Shown one piece after another: positions 36,122 to 46,100 of a DNA stretch of 64,000 nt. Source of the DNA: Paenibacillus cellulositrophicus (lineage in GTDB: Bacteria; Bacillota; Bacilli; Paenibacillales; Paenibacillaceae); NCBI RefSeq assembly GCF_009363095.1, contig NZ_CP045296.1:558001-622000 (forward strand), read 5' to 3'. Within the stretch, counting starts at the first letter, position 1. Each line of letters starts with the position of its first letter. The notes beneath the pieces were generated by a model. It saw only the letters and a list, made by a program, of their open reading frames with translations. It did no database searches and was not told where the DNA came from. Position numbers and translations under genes: made by a program.

Positions 36122-37885
36122 ATGAAGAAAATCATGAACAGACCCGAGACGCTCGTATCGGAAATGTGCAGCGGTCTCGTATTGGCCCACCCTGAGCTTG
36201 AGTTTATCCGTAAATACAACATCATCAAGAAAAAAGTGATCCGGCAGGATAAGGTGACGCTGATCAGCGGCGGCGGCAGCGGCCACGAACCGGCACATGC
36301 GGGTTTCGTCGGCAAAGGCATGCTGGATGTGGCCGTCTGCGGCGACGTGTTTGCTTCCCCGTCCCAGATTCAGGTGTACCAGGCGATCCGCTCTTCTGCG
36401 AGCAAGAAGGGGACGCTGCTGATTATTAAAAACTATAGCGGCGACATCATGAATTTTAAAAATGCGGCCCACCTCGCTGCCGAAGACGGAACTCTAGTCG
36501 ACTACGTGAAGGTGGATGACGATATCGCCGTTGAAGACAGCTTGTATACTGTCGGCAAAAGAGGCGTTGCTGGAACGGTGCTCGTACATAAAATCGCAGG
36601 AGCCGCAGCGGAAGCGGGCTTACCGCTGGAAGAAGTCAAGCAGGCCGCCCAGAATGCAGTCGATAACGTGAAAAGTATCGGATTTGCGCTCACGTCCTGT
36701 ACGGTGCCGGCCAAAGGCAGTCCGACGTTTGAGATCGGTGATCAGGAAATGGAATACGGCGTCGGCATCCATGGCGAGCCTGGCATCCGGCGGGAGAAGC
36801 TGATCACGGCTGACGAACTGGCTTCCCGAATGGTTGCCGAGCTGCTGGAAAGCTTGCGTATCAGCGACAGTGCACCCGCGGAGGTGGCCGTCCTGGTAAA
36901 CGGATTCGGCGGCACGCCGCTGCAGGAGCTGTACCTGCTGAACCATGCGGTCATACGTGAGCTTGCCGCACGGAACGTCATTGTGTATAAAGTTTTCGTG
37001 GGCAACTATATGACAAGCATTGATATGGCAGGCGCGTCGCTGTCGATCATGAAGCTGAATCCCCAGCTGAAGCGGCTGCTCAGCGAGGATTGCGAGACGC
37101 CGGCGCTGACCGTCCGCGGACCATTCGAGCCGGTACAGTACATACCTGAAGAAGGGACCGTCCGACACTCGGTATCCTTCGGCGCCGCTGCTGATGAAGC
37201 GCATGGAGTCATACACAACAATAAGCTTACATTGGAAAACCTGGTTTATCTGGTTGATCGCATGAGCGGCGTCATTATCGAAAACGAAATTCCGTTCTGC
37301 GAGCTGGATGCTCATGCCGGTGACGGTGACTTTGGGATGAGCGTGGCTAAAGGGTTTAAGCAGCTCAAATCCGAGTGGGAGGAACTTACCTCCCAGGCGC
37401 AAGATATCGGAGGATTTCTTGATGCCTGCTCTCTAATCATTATGGAGCATTGCGGCGGTGCCTCCGGTCCGATCTGGGGTTCGGCCTTCCGGGCGGCAGG
37501 CAAATTTGCGGGGAACCGGAGCGAGCTGTCCGTTATGGACATCGCCGGCATGATGAGTGCTGCCGTGAAGGGAATTCAGGATACGGGTGAGCGTTCCTTT
37601 GGACGGGGTGCCGTTGTGGGTGACAAAACGCTGATCGATGCGCTTGTCCCCTATGCCGAAGCCTGGGCGAGTGCGGCTGAGCAGGGCACCGATCTGATCG
37701 GCGCAGGCCTGTCCGCGGCAGAGGCAGCCGTTGAGGGAGCCAAGCAAACCGAGCACATTGCTGCCCGGATGGGGAGAGCCGGAACGGTTGGCGACCGGAG
37801 CATCGGTTACCCGGATGCGGGAGCCTACGCATTGGGCGTGATATTTACCGAACTCGCGCATTCCCTGAAACCATCGGATCAGTGA
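36122..37885 (+). CDS. dhaK: Dihydroxyacetone kinase, single-chain DhaK-DhaL
   Basis: ATP-dependent phosphorylation of dihydroxyacetone to DHAP. About 587 residues from the ATG at 36122 after AAAGGAAG. The N-terminal DhaK domain (1-330) has GGGSGHEPAHAGFVGKGMLD with His55, and GVGIHGEPG with His217, matching the substrate-binding His218 of E. coli DhaK. The C-terminal DhaL domain (about 365-580) starts FCELDAHAGDGDFGMSVAKGF, the ADP/Mg-binding aspartates, and contains HCGGASGPIWGSAFRAAG. The fused form uses ATP, unlike the PTS-linked DhaKLM; no dhaM is present. It precedes an acetyltransferase gene by 6 bases. Confidence 0.95.
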   Translation: MKKIMNRPETLVSEMCSGLVLAHPELEFIRKYNIIKKKVIRQDKVTLISGGGSGHEPAHAGFVGKGMLDVAVCGDVFASPSQIQVYQAIRSSASKKGTLLIIKNYSGDIMNFKNAAHLAAEDGTLVDYVKVDDDIAVEDSLYTVGKRGVAGTVLVHKIAGAAAEAGLPLEEVKQAAQNAVDNVKSIGFALTSCTVPAKGSPTFEIGDQEMEYGVGIHGEPGIRREKLITADELASRMVAELLESLRISDSAPAEVAVLVNGFGGTPLQELYLLNHAVIRELAARNVIVYKVFVGNYMTSIDMAGASLSIMKLNPQLKRLLSEDCETPALTVRGPFEPVQYIPEEGTVRHSVSFGAAADEAHGVIHNNKLTLENLVYLVDRMSGVIIENEIPFCELDAHAGDGDFGMSVAKGFKQLKSEWEELTSQAQDIGGFLDACSLIIMEHCGGASGPIWGSAFRAAGKFAGNRSELSVMDIAGMMSAAVKGIQDTGERSFGRGAVVGDKTLIDALVPYAEAWASAAEQGTDLIGAGLSAAEAAVEGAKQTEHIAARMGRAGTVGDRSIGYPDAGAYALGVIFTELAHSLKPSDQ

Positions 37886-37891
37886 GATTCT

Positions 37892-38641
37892 ATGAACGCT
37901 CAAAGGGGGCATGAAATTTTGAATAATGGCCAATTTCATAAACCTTCCGCCCGGGATCTAATGGAATATCATGCGGAGGCTATGTTTACCCATGACCGCA
38001 GCGGACGCCTGCATCTGGTCAACGAACCTTGGCCTGGTTCAGACCCGGCTCCGCGATTGTTCCTGGGAAGAACCACGGGGGGAGGAAGCGTTTGGCGTTT
38101 CCGTCACGACGTTCCTGACCAACTGGTGAAGCAGCTGGAGAGTTGGTGTGCCGAAGAGGCTGTGGTCGTTGACTTTCAGGACAGGCCGAAGCATGAGAAG
38201 GATTATTGGAACCTGCTGCAAGGTAAAAAAATGACGATGGGGCCTTGCTTTTCTATTGAAAATGAAACGAGAGAGCCATCCGTGGATGTGCAGCGAATCA
38301 CGCCTGAAAATGTAAGGCAGCTTGCGCGGGAAGGATTCGAATGGCTCGCTGACGAGATCAGCTATGCGCAGCCCTGCGTTGCGGTGGTACAGGAGGGCCG
38401 AGCCGTCTCCGTGTGCCGCAGCGTCCGCATCGGTACGAAGGCGCATGAAGCCGGGCTGGAAACGTTAGAAGCATTCCGAGGCAGGGGATACGCGGCTGCA
38501 GCGACGGCGGGATGGGCTGCAGCCGTCCGGGAGCTCGGATGTATTCCGTTATACAGCACCTCATCGGATAATCTATCTTCTCAGCGCGTCGCGGGGAAAA
38601 TGGGGCTTTCTTTCTATGGCGTGAATTTTTCGATTTATTAA
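37892..38641 (+). CDS. GNAT family N-acetyltransferase
   Basis: A 249-residue protein whose C-terminal part has the GNAT acetyl-CoA-binding pattern: VAVVQEGRAVSVCRSVRIGTKAHEAGLETLEAFRGRGYAAAATAGWAAAVRELG (RGRGYA loop) and then LYSTSSDNLSSQRVAGKMGL. The N-terminal 100 residues (ARDLMEYHAEAMFTHDRSGRLHLVNEPW) are typical of the two-domain GNAT group found in Bacillales. Two starts are possible: ATG 37892, with no clear binding site, or TTG 37919, 10 bases after AAAGGGGG. It is cotranscribed with the dihydroxyacetone kinase by spacing. Substrate unknown. Confidence 0.85.
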   Translation: MNAQRGHEILNNGQFHKPSARDLMEYHAEAMFTHDRSGRLHLVNEPWPGSDPAPRLFLGRTTGGGSVWRFRHDVPDQLVKQLESWCAEEAVVVDFQDRPKHEKDYWNLLQGKKMTMGPCFSIENETREPSVDVQRITPENVRQLAREGFEWLADEISYAQPCVAVVQEGRAVSVCRSVRIGTKAHEAGLETLEAFRGRGYAAAATAGWAAAVRELGCIPLYSTSSDNLSSQRVAGKMGLSFYGVNFSIY

Positions 38642-38709
38642 TAAAAGTAATTAGGGCGTTAGTTGATTCGCGGACACGATTGTGGAATCAAGAGGATCGA
38701 TGAACTAAA

Positions 38710-38744
38710 AAGAGCGTGTTTGGACTTGTTCCAAACACGCTCTT
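38710..38744. terminator. Bidirectional intrinsic terminator
   Basis: AAGAGCGTGTTTGGA (38710-38724) pairs exactly with TCCAAACACGCTCTT (38730-38744). It separates the GNAT gene from the convergent surface protein gene. Confidence 0.85.
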
Positions 38745-38803
38745 AGATTATAGAGGCATTTATCGGCTAGCCGGCAATCATGTTTGCAGGCAGCATGTAT
38801 CCG

Positions 38804-41236
38804 TTATTTGGAGCTTTGCTCCAGCAGTGAACGGAGCTCTGCATCGGTTCCTAACAGCCGAAGAATCATCGTGACGGCTTCGGCCCGGGTCACGGGTTCA
38901 TTTGGGGCAAAACGGGACTCATCTCTGCCTTCGAGAAGTCCGGCTGCTGCGGCTTGCCCGATGATATCCTTAGCCCAATATGAATCGGTAATATCCGTAA
39001 AATGGCGCGCTTCACCGGTGGCCAGTTCAGATAAATCCACCAGATTGGCCATCATTTGAGCCATTTCGGCACGGGTCAGGCTGCGCTCGGCTTGGAAAAG
39101 CCCGCTTGCATTGCCCTTGACAATTCCATTGGAAGCCAGAATGCCTATGGACTCAGCCGCCCAATGCTCATGCATATCCCTGAAGGTAACGACCTCATTC
39201 CCCTGCCGAAGCCCGAAAGCTCTGACAAGCAGTTCACTGATTTCCGCCCGGCTAATCGGAAGATCCGGCTTGAAGCTTCCGTCACCATATCCGTTGACTA
39301 ATCCAAGCCGGGAAGCCACCGCGATGTCTTTTGCCGCCCAATGTGTGTATGTATCGGCAAATCTCTCTGGATGTTTCATCGCCAAGGCGTGGCGGAACGA
39401 AGCAGCAATATCCTCTGCCCGGATAAACTTCCGGAACGAAGGTTCCGGCATTTCCGGTATTGGCGTAGGAGTTGGAGTAGGTGTAGGCGTCGGTACAGTG
39501 GCCGGACTTGGTGTAGATGGTGTATCTGCCGGTTGGGAAGGGTTAGAAACGACCGGCTTGGCTGCGACTTTTAAATTCAGTGATTCGCTCTTGCCCCCGT
39601 AGACGGCCGTGATCACAGTCGTGCCCGCACTCTTACCGGTTATCTCTCCGTTGGTAACCTCGGCAACCGCTGGATCAGCGGCACTCCATATCGCTGATTT
39701 CGTCACGTCGATTTCAGTCTGATTCGAATACAGAGCTTTCAACAAGACCGTTGAACTCTGGCCAACCTCCACATTTAAGCTGCTTGCACTGACACTTAAG
39801 CGTGTCAAGCCCTGAACCGTTAAGCCTTTATCGGCTTGATTGCTTTCGTCGTTGCCATCGCTTACCACAAAGCGGATGGTTCGATCTGATGGCTCCGATG
39901 CATTTTCAGAGCTGATGTAAGTTACGCTTCTAAAAGCTGACTCCCACTCAGAAACAGTGGCTGTTCCATTTTCTGATGTCAGGGTCAACATACCAGAAAC
40001 GGGATCGAAGCGGCCGCTGATGTTGCCCATCGTCGCTCCATCGTTGGTGAATCGGAGCTCTTCCTTACCGGCATGATACGGGCTGACAATACACACGCGG
40101 CCGTAAGCCAAAGTTTGATCATCGGGATCCGAGATGGACAGTGCTGCATCGACAGGGACGGTCCCGGCTGTGTAGGAGGTTAAACCGGCGCTTGTTGTCA
40201 CAACGGGCGGTTGGTTGGACACCTTTACCGTCTTGGTGGCGGAATTGCTGCTTGCGATTCCGTCGCTCACCGTGAACGTGATGGTTCTTATCGCGGCCGT
40301 ATTCGGATTTTTAGATGTATTGCCATAGGTTACTTCTCTCAGCGCTTGCTGCCACTGGGCAATCGTGGCCGATGCTCCGGATGAAGTCAGAGTCAATGTA
40401 CCAGTTACTGCATTATAGCTCCCTGTAATGTTTCCCATGGTCGAGCCGTCGTTTATAAAGGCAAGGATATCCTGATTTGAAAAAAAGTTCCCCGAAATCG
40501 TGACCGTGGCCGCTGACATCGTCTTGTTATCCAAGTCTGAAAGGGTAAGGCCGGAATCGATGGCAACGGGGATCCCTTTGAAGGTAGAGGTGCCGCCCGT
40601 TGTTGTCAAAATCGGCGCCTGGTTGACCGCTGTCACCGTCACCGTTTTGTCTGCGGGATTGCTTGAAACGGTACCGTCATTCACCGTAAACGTGATGATG
40701 CGATTCGCCGAATTGGGAGTGATGGCCGTATTCGAGTATGTTACCGCCTGAAGAGCATGAATCCATTGATCGACTGTCGCGGTATGACTCACAGATGTCA
40801 GGGTCAGTATCCCGGTTTCTGAATTATAACTTGCAGTAATATCTCCAAATACGACCGAGCTGGTATTCACAAACTGAAGCAAATCTTCTCCGGGATGAAA
40901 ACCGTTCGAAATTTGAACTGTAGCCGAAACTAAAGTGAAACTGTCGGCGTCGTTTATGGAAATATTCGAATCCACGGTGACGGGAGTGGTTATTGTATTA
41001 TTCCCTGCTCTAAAGCTGGTTGTTCCGTCACTGGTGGCAATCTGCGGTAGTGAGCTGGCATTCGTCATCTGGTTGGTATTTGGGGATGAATCATCGGCCG
41101 CACCTCCTTCGCTGACAATGGCAGCTGGTTGAGGGTCGTCCGCAGCGGATGCGGATTCGGGGAGAACCGAAGAGGTTACCATTTGAAATGCCCAAATCAG
41201 GGCAATGATTGCCGCGTACTTCGAGCGGTTGTTCAT
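38804..41236 (-). CDS. Large S-layer-anchored surface protein with repeated Ig/cadherin-like domains
   Basis: An 810-residue secreted protein. Signal peptide at residues 1-31 (hydrophobic AAIIALIWAFQM, cleavage near ASA-ADD). Three repeats of roughly 105-110 residues follow, each with a 'DADSFTLVSATVQISNGF..GEDLLQF' start, a 'SETGILTLTS..ATVDQWIHALQAVTYSN' middle and an 'RIITFTVNDGTVSSN' end. Next is a BIG2-like bacterial Ig domain (LSVSASSLNVEVGQSSTVLL), a Pro-Thr linker of TP repeats, and three C-terminal SLH repeats (THWAAKDIAVASRLGLVNGYGDGSFKPD and two more). The protein is likely cell-wall bound and adhesive. No catalytic motif is seen. It stands alone with a 287-base upstream gap. Confidence 0.9.
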   Translation of the reverse strand: MNNRSKYAAIIALIWAFQMVTSSVLPESASAADDPQPAAIVSEGGAADDSSPNTNQMTNASSLPQIATSDGTTSFRAGNNTITTPVTVDSNISINDADSFTLVSATVQISNGFHPGEDLLQFVNTSSVVFGDITASYNSETGILTLTSVSHTATVDQWIHALQAVTYSNTAITPNSANRIITFTVNDGTVSSNPADKTVTVTAVNQAPILTTTGGTSTFKGIPVAIDSGLTLSDLDNKTMSAATVTISGNFFSNQDILAFINDGSTMGNITGSYNAVTGTLTLTSSGASATIAQWQQALREVTYGNTSKNPNTAAIRTITFTVSDGIASSNSATKTVKVSNQPPVVTTSAGLTSYTAGTVPVDAALSISDPDDQTLAYGRVCIVSPYHAGKEELRFTNDGATMGNISGRFDPVSGMLTLTSENGTATVSEWESAFRSVTYISSENASEPSDRTIRFVVSDGNDESNQADKGLTVQGLTRLSVSASSLNVEVGQSSTVLLKALYSNQTEIDVTKSAIWSAADPAVAEVTNGEITGKSAGTTVITAVYGGKSESLNLKVAAKPVVSNPSQPADTPSTPSPATVPTPTPTPTPTPIPEMPEPSFRKFIRAEDIAASFRHALAMKHPERFADTYTHWAAKDIAVASRLGLVNGYGDGSFKPDLPISRAEISELLVRAFGLRQGNEVVTFRDMHEHWAAESIGILASNGIVKGNASGLFQAERSLTRAEMAQMMANLVDLSELATGEARHFTDITDSYWAKDIIGQAAAAGLLEGRDESRFAPNEPVTRAEAVTMILRLLGTDAELRSLLEQSSK

Positions 41237-41523
41237 AAAATTCCTCCTATTTGCGTCATGAAATAAGTCGTACTGTCTCTATATAGATTGAACTAAAGAT
41301 AAGCATCGAGCCTTCAGTTAGCCGCCTGTAAACTTCATTTCGATAGTTCATTCTATTTAGCTATAGAATATATCGGAATTCGCGAAGCCGGAGAGTATAG
41401 TTCGAAAAAAATAGGGCTCTCTCACTCGCAGGGACTACGGATAACAATCTATAAGTTCAGCCGGACATATGGTAATCTTTTGGTATTAGAGAGCATTCAT
41501 CCCAATTCAACGAGGTACAATCC

Positions 41524-42510
41524 ATGACAAACGAAGATCTGGAGCGGCTGGCACAAAGGTTTGGCATCAAGGGAGCAACATTCGATTTTCTCCAGCATAA
41601 TGAAAATAAAACATACAAGGTAGACGCGGGCGACGGCCGTAAATTTGTATTGCGAATCCATCAGCCTTTCCAAGAGGGGATGACCGGTAAGCAGCACACC
41701 TATGAAGGACTGCTGGGTGAACTGCACATGCTGGAGGAGCTATCCCATAACAGCGGCCTTAGTGTCCAGACCCCGATCCGTAATTCGGAAGGGAGCTTGA
41801 TCACCGTGATGGAGCATAATGGACGTCAGCTGAATTGCTCCATGCTCTCATGGTTAGAGGGGAGGGACCTCAATAAAACGGATGTCAGCCACCCTGAACT
41901 GGTACGCAGACTCGGCAGCCAAATCGGCGAGCTGCATACCTTTTTCCGCAGATACTATCACAAAACGCTGGAGAATCGGCCCAGCCAGGGGATGGCTTAC
42001 AATCAATGGCTGGCCGAAACGGTCCGGAAAGGACTCAGCCTAGGCCTGTTTACACGATCCGATGTCGACATCATTGATGTAACCTTGCGGGAAATCAACA
42101 AGCTTTTAGCTGCGTCAGCTGAGGCTCCTTCCGGCCGGTTAGGTCTCGTCCATGGAGATCTGGGATTAGGCAACGTAATTATTTCACCCGAAGGGATCAT
42201 GAGCTTTATCGATTTTGGTTTTTTCGGAGAAGGTTACGAACTGCTGGACGTGGCGATGGGGGCCATCATGGTGCCGCCCGAACACAGGGACGTGCTGTTG
42301 GATGGGTATTATGAAGTGATAGGACGCAGTATAAGCACAGGTGATAGGGTCTTGCTGGACGGCTTTGCGCTCGTGGCAATCATCGGGTATTATGCTTTTC
42401 AAATGCCGAATGAAGTGGTTCATGGGTGGATGCGGGAGCGGATGCCGCGCTTGTGCGCAGAATATTGCAAGTCGTTCCTGCAGGGGGAGCGGATCTTTTC
42501 CAAAGTGTAA
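41524..42510 (+). CDS. APH-fold phosphotransferase
   Basis: A 328-residue protein kinase-like enzyme of the aminoglycoside phosphotransferase/homoserine kinase II type. The catalytic loop is LVHGDLGLGNVI near residues 210-221 (HGD-x4-N) and the metal-binding segment is MSFIDFGFFGEGYELLDVA near 226-244. The N-terminal nucleotide lobe includes NKTYKVDAGDGRKFVLRIHQP. In Bacillales such genes are usually annotated only as 'phosphotransferase'; resistance, homoserine, choline or spore-coat sugar kinase roles cannot be distinguished. Monocistronic. Confidence 0.85.
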   Translation: MTNEDLERLAQRFGIKGATFDFLQHNENKTYKVDAGDGRKFVLRIHQPFQEGMTGKQHTYEGLLGELHMLEELSHNSGLSVQTPIRNSEGSLITVMEHNGRQLNCSMLSWLEGRDLNKTDVSHPELVRRLGSQIGELHTFFRRYYHKTLENRPSQGMAYNQWLAETVRKGLSLGLFTRSDVDIIDVTLREINKLLAASAEAPSGRLGLVHGDLGLGNVIISPEGIMSFIDFGFFGEGYELLDVAMGAIMVPPEHRDVLLDGYYEVIGRSISTGDRVLLDGFALVAIIGYYAFQMPNEVVHGWMRERMPRLCAEYCKSFLQGERIFSKV

Positions 42511-43152
42511 GCTGTGAGCGGAAGCCGGAAGCCTTTATTGCCTAGAAGGATGCAATCGTGGTCGGCAGTGATTCATACCGGTTCGATATCGGTGGTAGAA
42601 TTTATGTTTATTACTTCCACTTCGATTCAGAGACTGAAATGATTTGCGCGATCTTAGTCGGACCAAGCAACTCAATCGTCTCATTAAGGCGATTCTTTTG
42701 CACTTGAACGAGCGCGGCATGCTAAGGGTAAGAGGCTATTTAGATGCCTTCACCCGCAATGATGGAGTAAGAGGAGCTAGTAAATGCGATTATTCGCTCT
42801 AGTACTGTATATAAATGATCGACGGTCTTACCGGAATGCAGCACGGCAGCAATAAATTCTACCTGATTTAATCCATGCAGGAAGTGTGAATGGTATTGAA
42901 GGGCCTCGGAATTCACATTCCCCAGTACCCGATGGACAGTTAAAATGTATCCCTGAAGAGTGGGCTTGCCCCACTCCTTTCTTTTTGGGCAGGGATTATA
43001 ATCCATCTCAACAATGAAAAGTTTCAAATGGAGGGGGGAACTTGATCATCATAAAATGAGCTTGTTTCCGAAAATAATGTTAGCGCTTTCGCCAAACCAC
43101 AAGCACTGCCTTATGATCGGTGGGTGGATGATTAATTTTTAAGGAGGTATTT
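42511..43152. other. Intergenic region, possible decayed minus-strand gene
   Basis: No confident gene. On the minus strand a frame from 43027 to 42740 could encode 95 residues (NVNSEALQYHSHFLHGLNQV, then EFIAAVLHSGKTVDHLYTVL), starting from TTG without a clear binding site. Further downstream in another frame, 42720-42610 reads VQKNRLNETIELLGPTKIAQ and ends ISVSESKWK before stop codons. The protein-like composition of both suggests remnants of one gene broken by frameshifts, but I do not recognise it. The right end holds a cre-like site before the pectinase gene. Confidence 0.3.
43078..43091 (+). promoter_or_regulatory. cre-like site before the pectinase gene
   Basis: TGTTAGCGCTTTCG matches the catabolite-responsive element consensus TGWAANCGNTNWCA at most positions, with the central GCGC intact. 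It lies 62 bases before the CDS start at 43153. CcpA-mediated carbon catabolite repression of a secreted pectinase is biologically expected. There are two mismatches, so this is tentative. Confidence 0.45.
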
Positions 43153-46100
43153 ATGCTTACCATGACAAGAAAAGCAGTCAGTCTGTTGGCCGTGCTTGCC
43201 GTTATGATCACGGTATTTTTAGCCCAATCTGCGAATACGATCGCGATGGAGAGCTATTCGGTTCCTTCATTGGATAGGACGGATGTCGCTGATCCGGCAT
43301 TATTGGCACAGACCGACAATGCTCCGGCCACGATTCAAAATTATCCGATGCCGTCCATCTATACCGCGTCCAGCGTGTTTTCATTGAAAGCGGATAACGA
43401 AGCGGTTCCTGTCATCAGCTATATGCCTGACTATGACTACGCTGAGTTTTCTTTTTCCGGTACGGTCCATATCGAAGTTACTGTAAGTGAGCCGATTACC
43501 TCTTATTCCATCAGTCCACTGGCTAAAAAGATCGCAGGTACGGTCAACGGGAACAAGCTAACATTCTCGCTTTCTTCCTCAACCTATGTGATCGTGAAAA
43601 TCAATGACATGAACAAAAAGATCGTCATCGCAGCAGATCCTTTGGAGACGGATGTTCCCCCGTCCACAGGTGCAGGAATCTATAATGTTACAAAGTCGCC
43701 GTACAACGCGGATAACACGGGGACAGAGATGGCATCGGACGCGATTCAACGGGCTATCGATGATGCCAATCAAGCCGGCGGCGGCGTTGTATTCGTTCCG
43801 GCCGGTGTCTATAAAAGCGGGAACCTGACGCTAAAAAGCAATGTGACCTTCTATCTTGCCGGAGGAGCTGTCATTGTCGGCACGGGCAAGGGTGAAGACT
43901 ACGTGATCGATTTTCGCAAGGATTCACGAAATGCGGATGGTACGTATTTTATTCGCACAGCCGTAGACTCCAGCAATATCACGATACGGGGACGGGGAAC
44001 CATTGATGGAAAAGGCATAGCGATGCGTGAGCGAAAGATGCCGGCGCCAAATAAAAACGAAGGGTTCCTGAATAACTTGCTGGTCCCGATTGCAACCACC
44101 AATTTTACATTTGACGGTTTAATACTGCGGGATGGCGGTTTCTGGTCGTTCATGGTTGTTCGTTCCGACAATGTGACCATCAAGAATCTCAAGGGATTCC
44201 AGGATTTATACAAAATTGAGAATGACGTTATCGACATCAACGAGAGTCAGGACGTGCTGGTTAAACATGCGATTGGAATATCGGATGACGACGCTTTTTC
44301 AACTAAAACCTGGCTGCAGACGGGGATGTCCAAGGGTTGGCCAGGAGCACTTGAACAATTGGAAAATGTAGTTTTCGATGACGCCATGGCATGGACAAGA
44401 TGCGCGGCTTTCAAGATTGGCATGGGGGTGGCTCAGCCGCAGATCAGCGTGACCTTCCGAAATTCATACGTGTATCAAAGCGCTCGAGCCTTGCTTATTG
44501 ATCATGGTTACCAATATAATACTCTTCCTGAGGAAGGCTACGCCCACAACATTACGTTTGAAAATATCGATATCGAACGAGTCGGTATCAATCAATTCGG
44601 GAATTATTGGTTCGGGGTATCAACCAGTACTTCCGGGGATGTAAGCAATGTTATATTCAAAAACATCAACGTTCGTGAGACGGGATCCCAGAAATCCAGA
44701 CTTTCCGGAAATGACGCCAAAGGCGGAATGGTTAACGGCGTCACGTTCGCCGATGTTTATGTTGGAGGCAAGCTCGCAACAAGCTTGAACGACTTGAATG
44801 CAACCACTAATAGTAACGTAAATGGCATCCTATTTGCCAATTCCAAGCCGCCGCTGTTCAGCGATAATTTCGAAGACGGAAATTCGGCAGGGTGGACATC
44901 CGTGACCGGCGGATGGACCGTACCGACAGACGGCTCGAATCAAGTGCTGTCCAGCGGGAACCAGACAACCACATCCCTGATTACTGCTAATGCCGGCAAT
45001 TTATGGACGGATTACGCGTATGAAGCCAGAATGCGCATGCCCATTACCAATGCAAACGCAGGTCTGGTCTTTAGGGTGAAAGATGCAAACGATTATTATA
45101 TGTATCGAATCAACTCATCGAATCAAAAGCTGGAGTTGTACAAATCCGTGAACGGACAACTGACGTCTGTAGCCAGTTCACCGTTCACAGCCCAGGAGAA
45201 GCAGTGGTATACGGTTAAGGCGATTGTACAAGGGAACACGATTGCCTGTTATGTGGATGGAGAATTACAAATGGAATGGACCAATCCTGTAAACGAATTG
45301 ACAGCAGGGGGGATCGGATTCCGGACCACCTCAGCGGGCGTCCATTTTGACGATGTCGTGGTTTCACCGATCAATAAAGCGCCTGAAAATGTAACGCTTT
45401 CGCATAACAGCGCAGTCGAAAACACAACTGCAGGAGGCATGGTCGGCACCTTTTCCACTACCGATCCTGATGCGGGAGAAACATTCGCTTATATGCTGAC
45501 AGCAGGAGCCGGGGATACGGACAACAAAAGCTTCACGATTTCGGACAACAAGTTGTTTCTTGCCGTAACGCCTGATTACGAAGTAAAGGACAGCTACAGT
45601 ATCCGGGTGAGGAGCTTAGATTCAGGCGGACTGTATGTTGAGAAGACTTTTACGATCCATGTCACGGATGTGAATGAAGCGCCTACGAATCCGATTCCTA
45701 CGGTCACAAGGTTCAGCGACAATTTTGAAGACGGAAATACGGCCGAATGGACGTCTGCCTCCGGTTCCTGGAGTGTGGCAACAGACGGCACGAAAGCCTT
45801 GTTCCAGAATGCTTCGGCCACTGGACTCATTACCGCCGGGGATTCATGGACGGATTATACGTTTGAAGCCAAAGTGAAGATGCCTATCACCAATGCCAAT
45901 GCAGGCATTCTATTCAGGGTACAGGATGCTGGTCATTTCTATATGTACCGAATCAATTCCGCAGCTAAAAAGCTGGAGTTGTACAAATCCGTGGACAATG
46001 TCATGACCCTAGTATCCAGTGCTCCGTTCACAGCTCAGGAGAAGCAGTGGTACACGATGAAGGCTTCTATTCAAGGGAACACAATGAAATGTTATGTGGA

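Noticed and set aside
35849..36472. 207-codon minus-strand frame over the start of the dihydroxyacetone kinase gene
   Set aside because: It overlaps the confident kinase CDS in antisense and has no recognisable domain.
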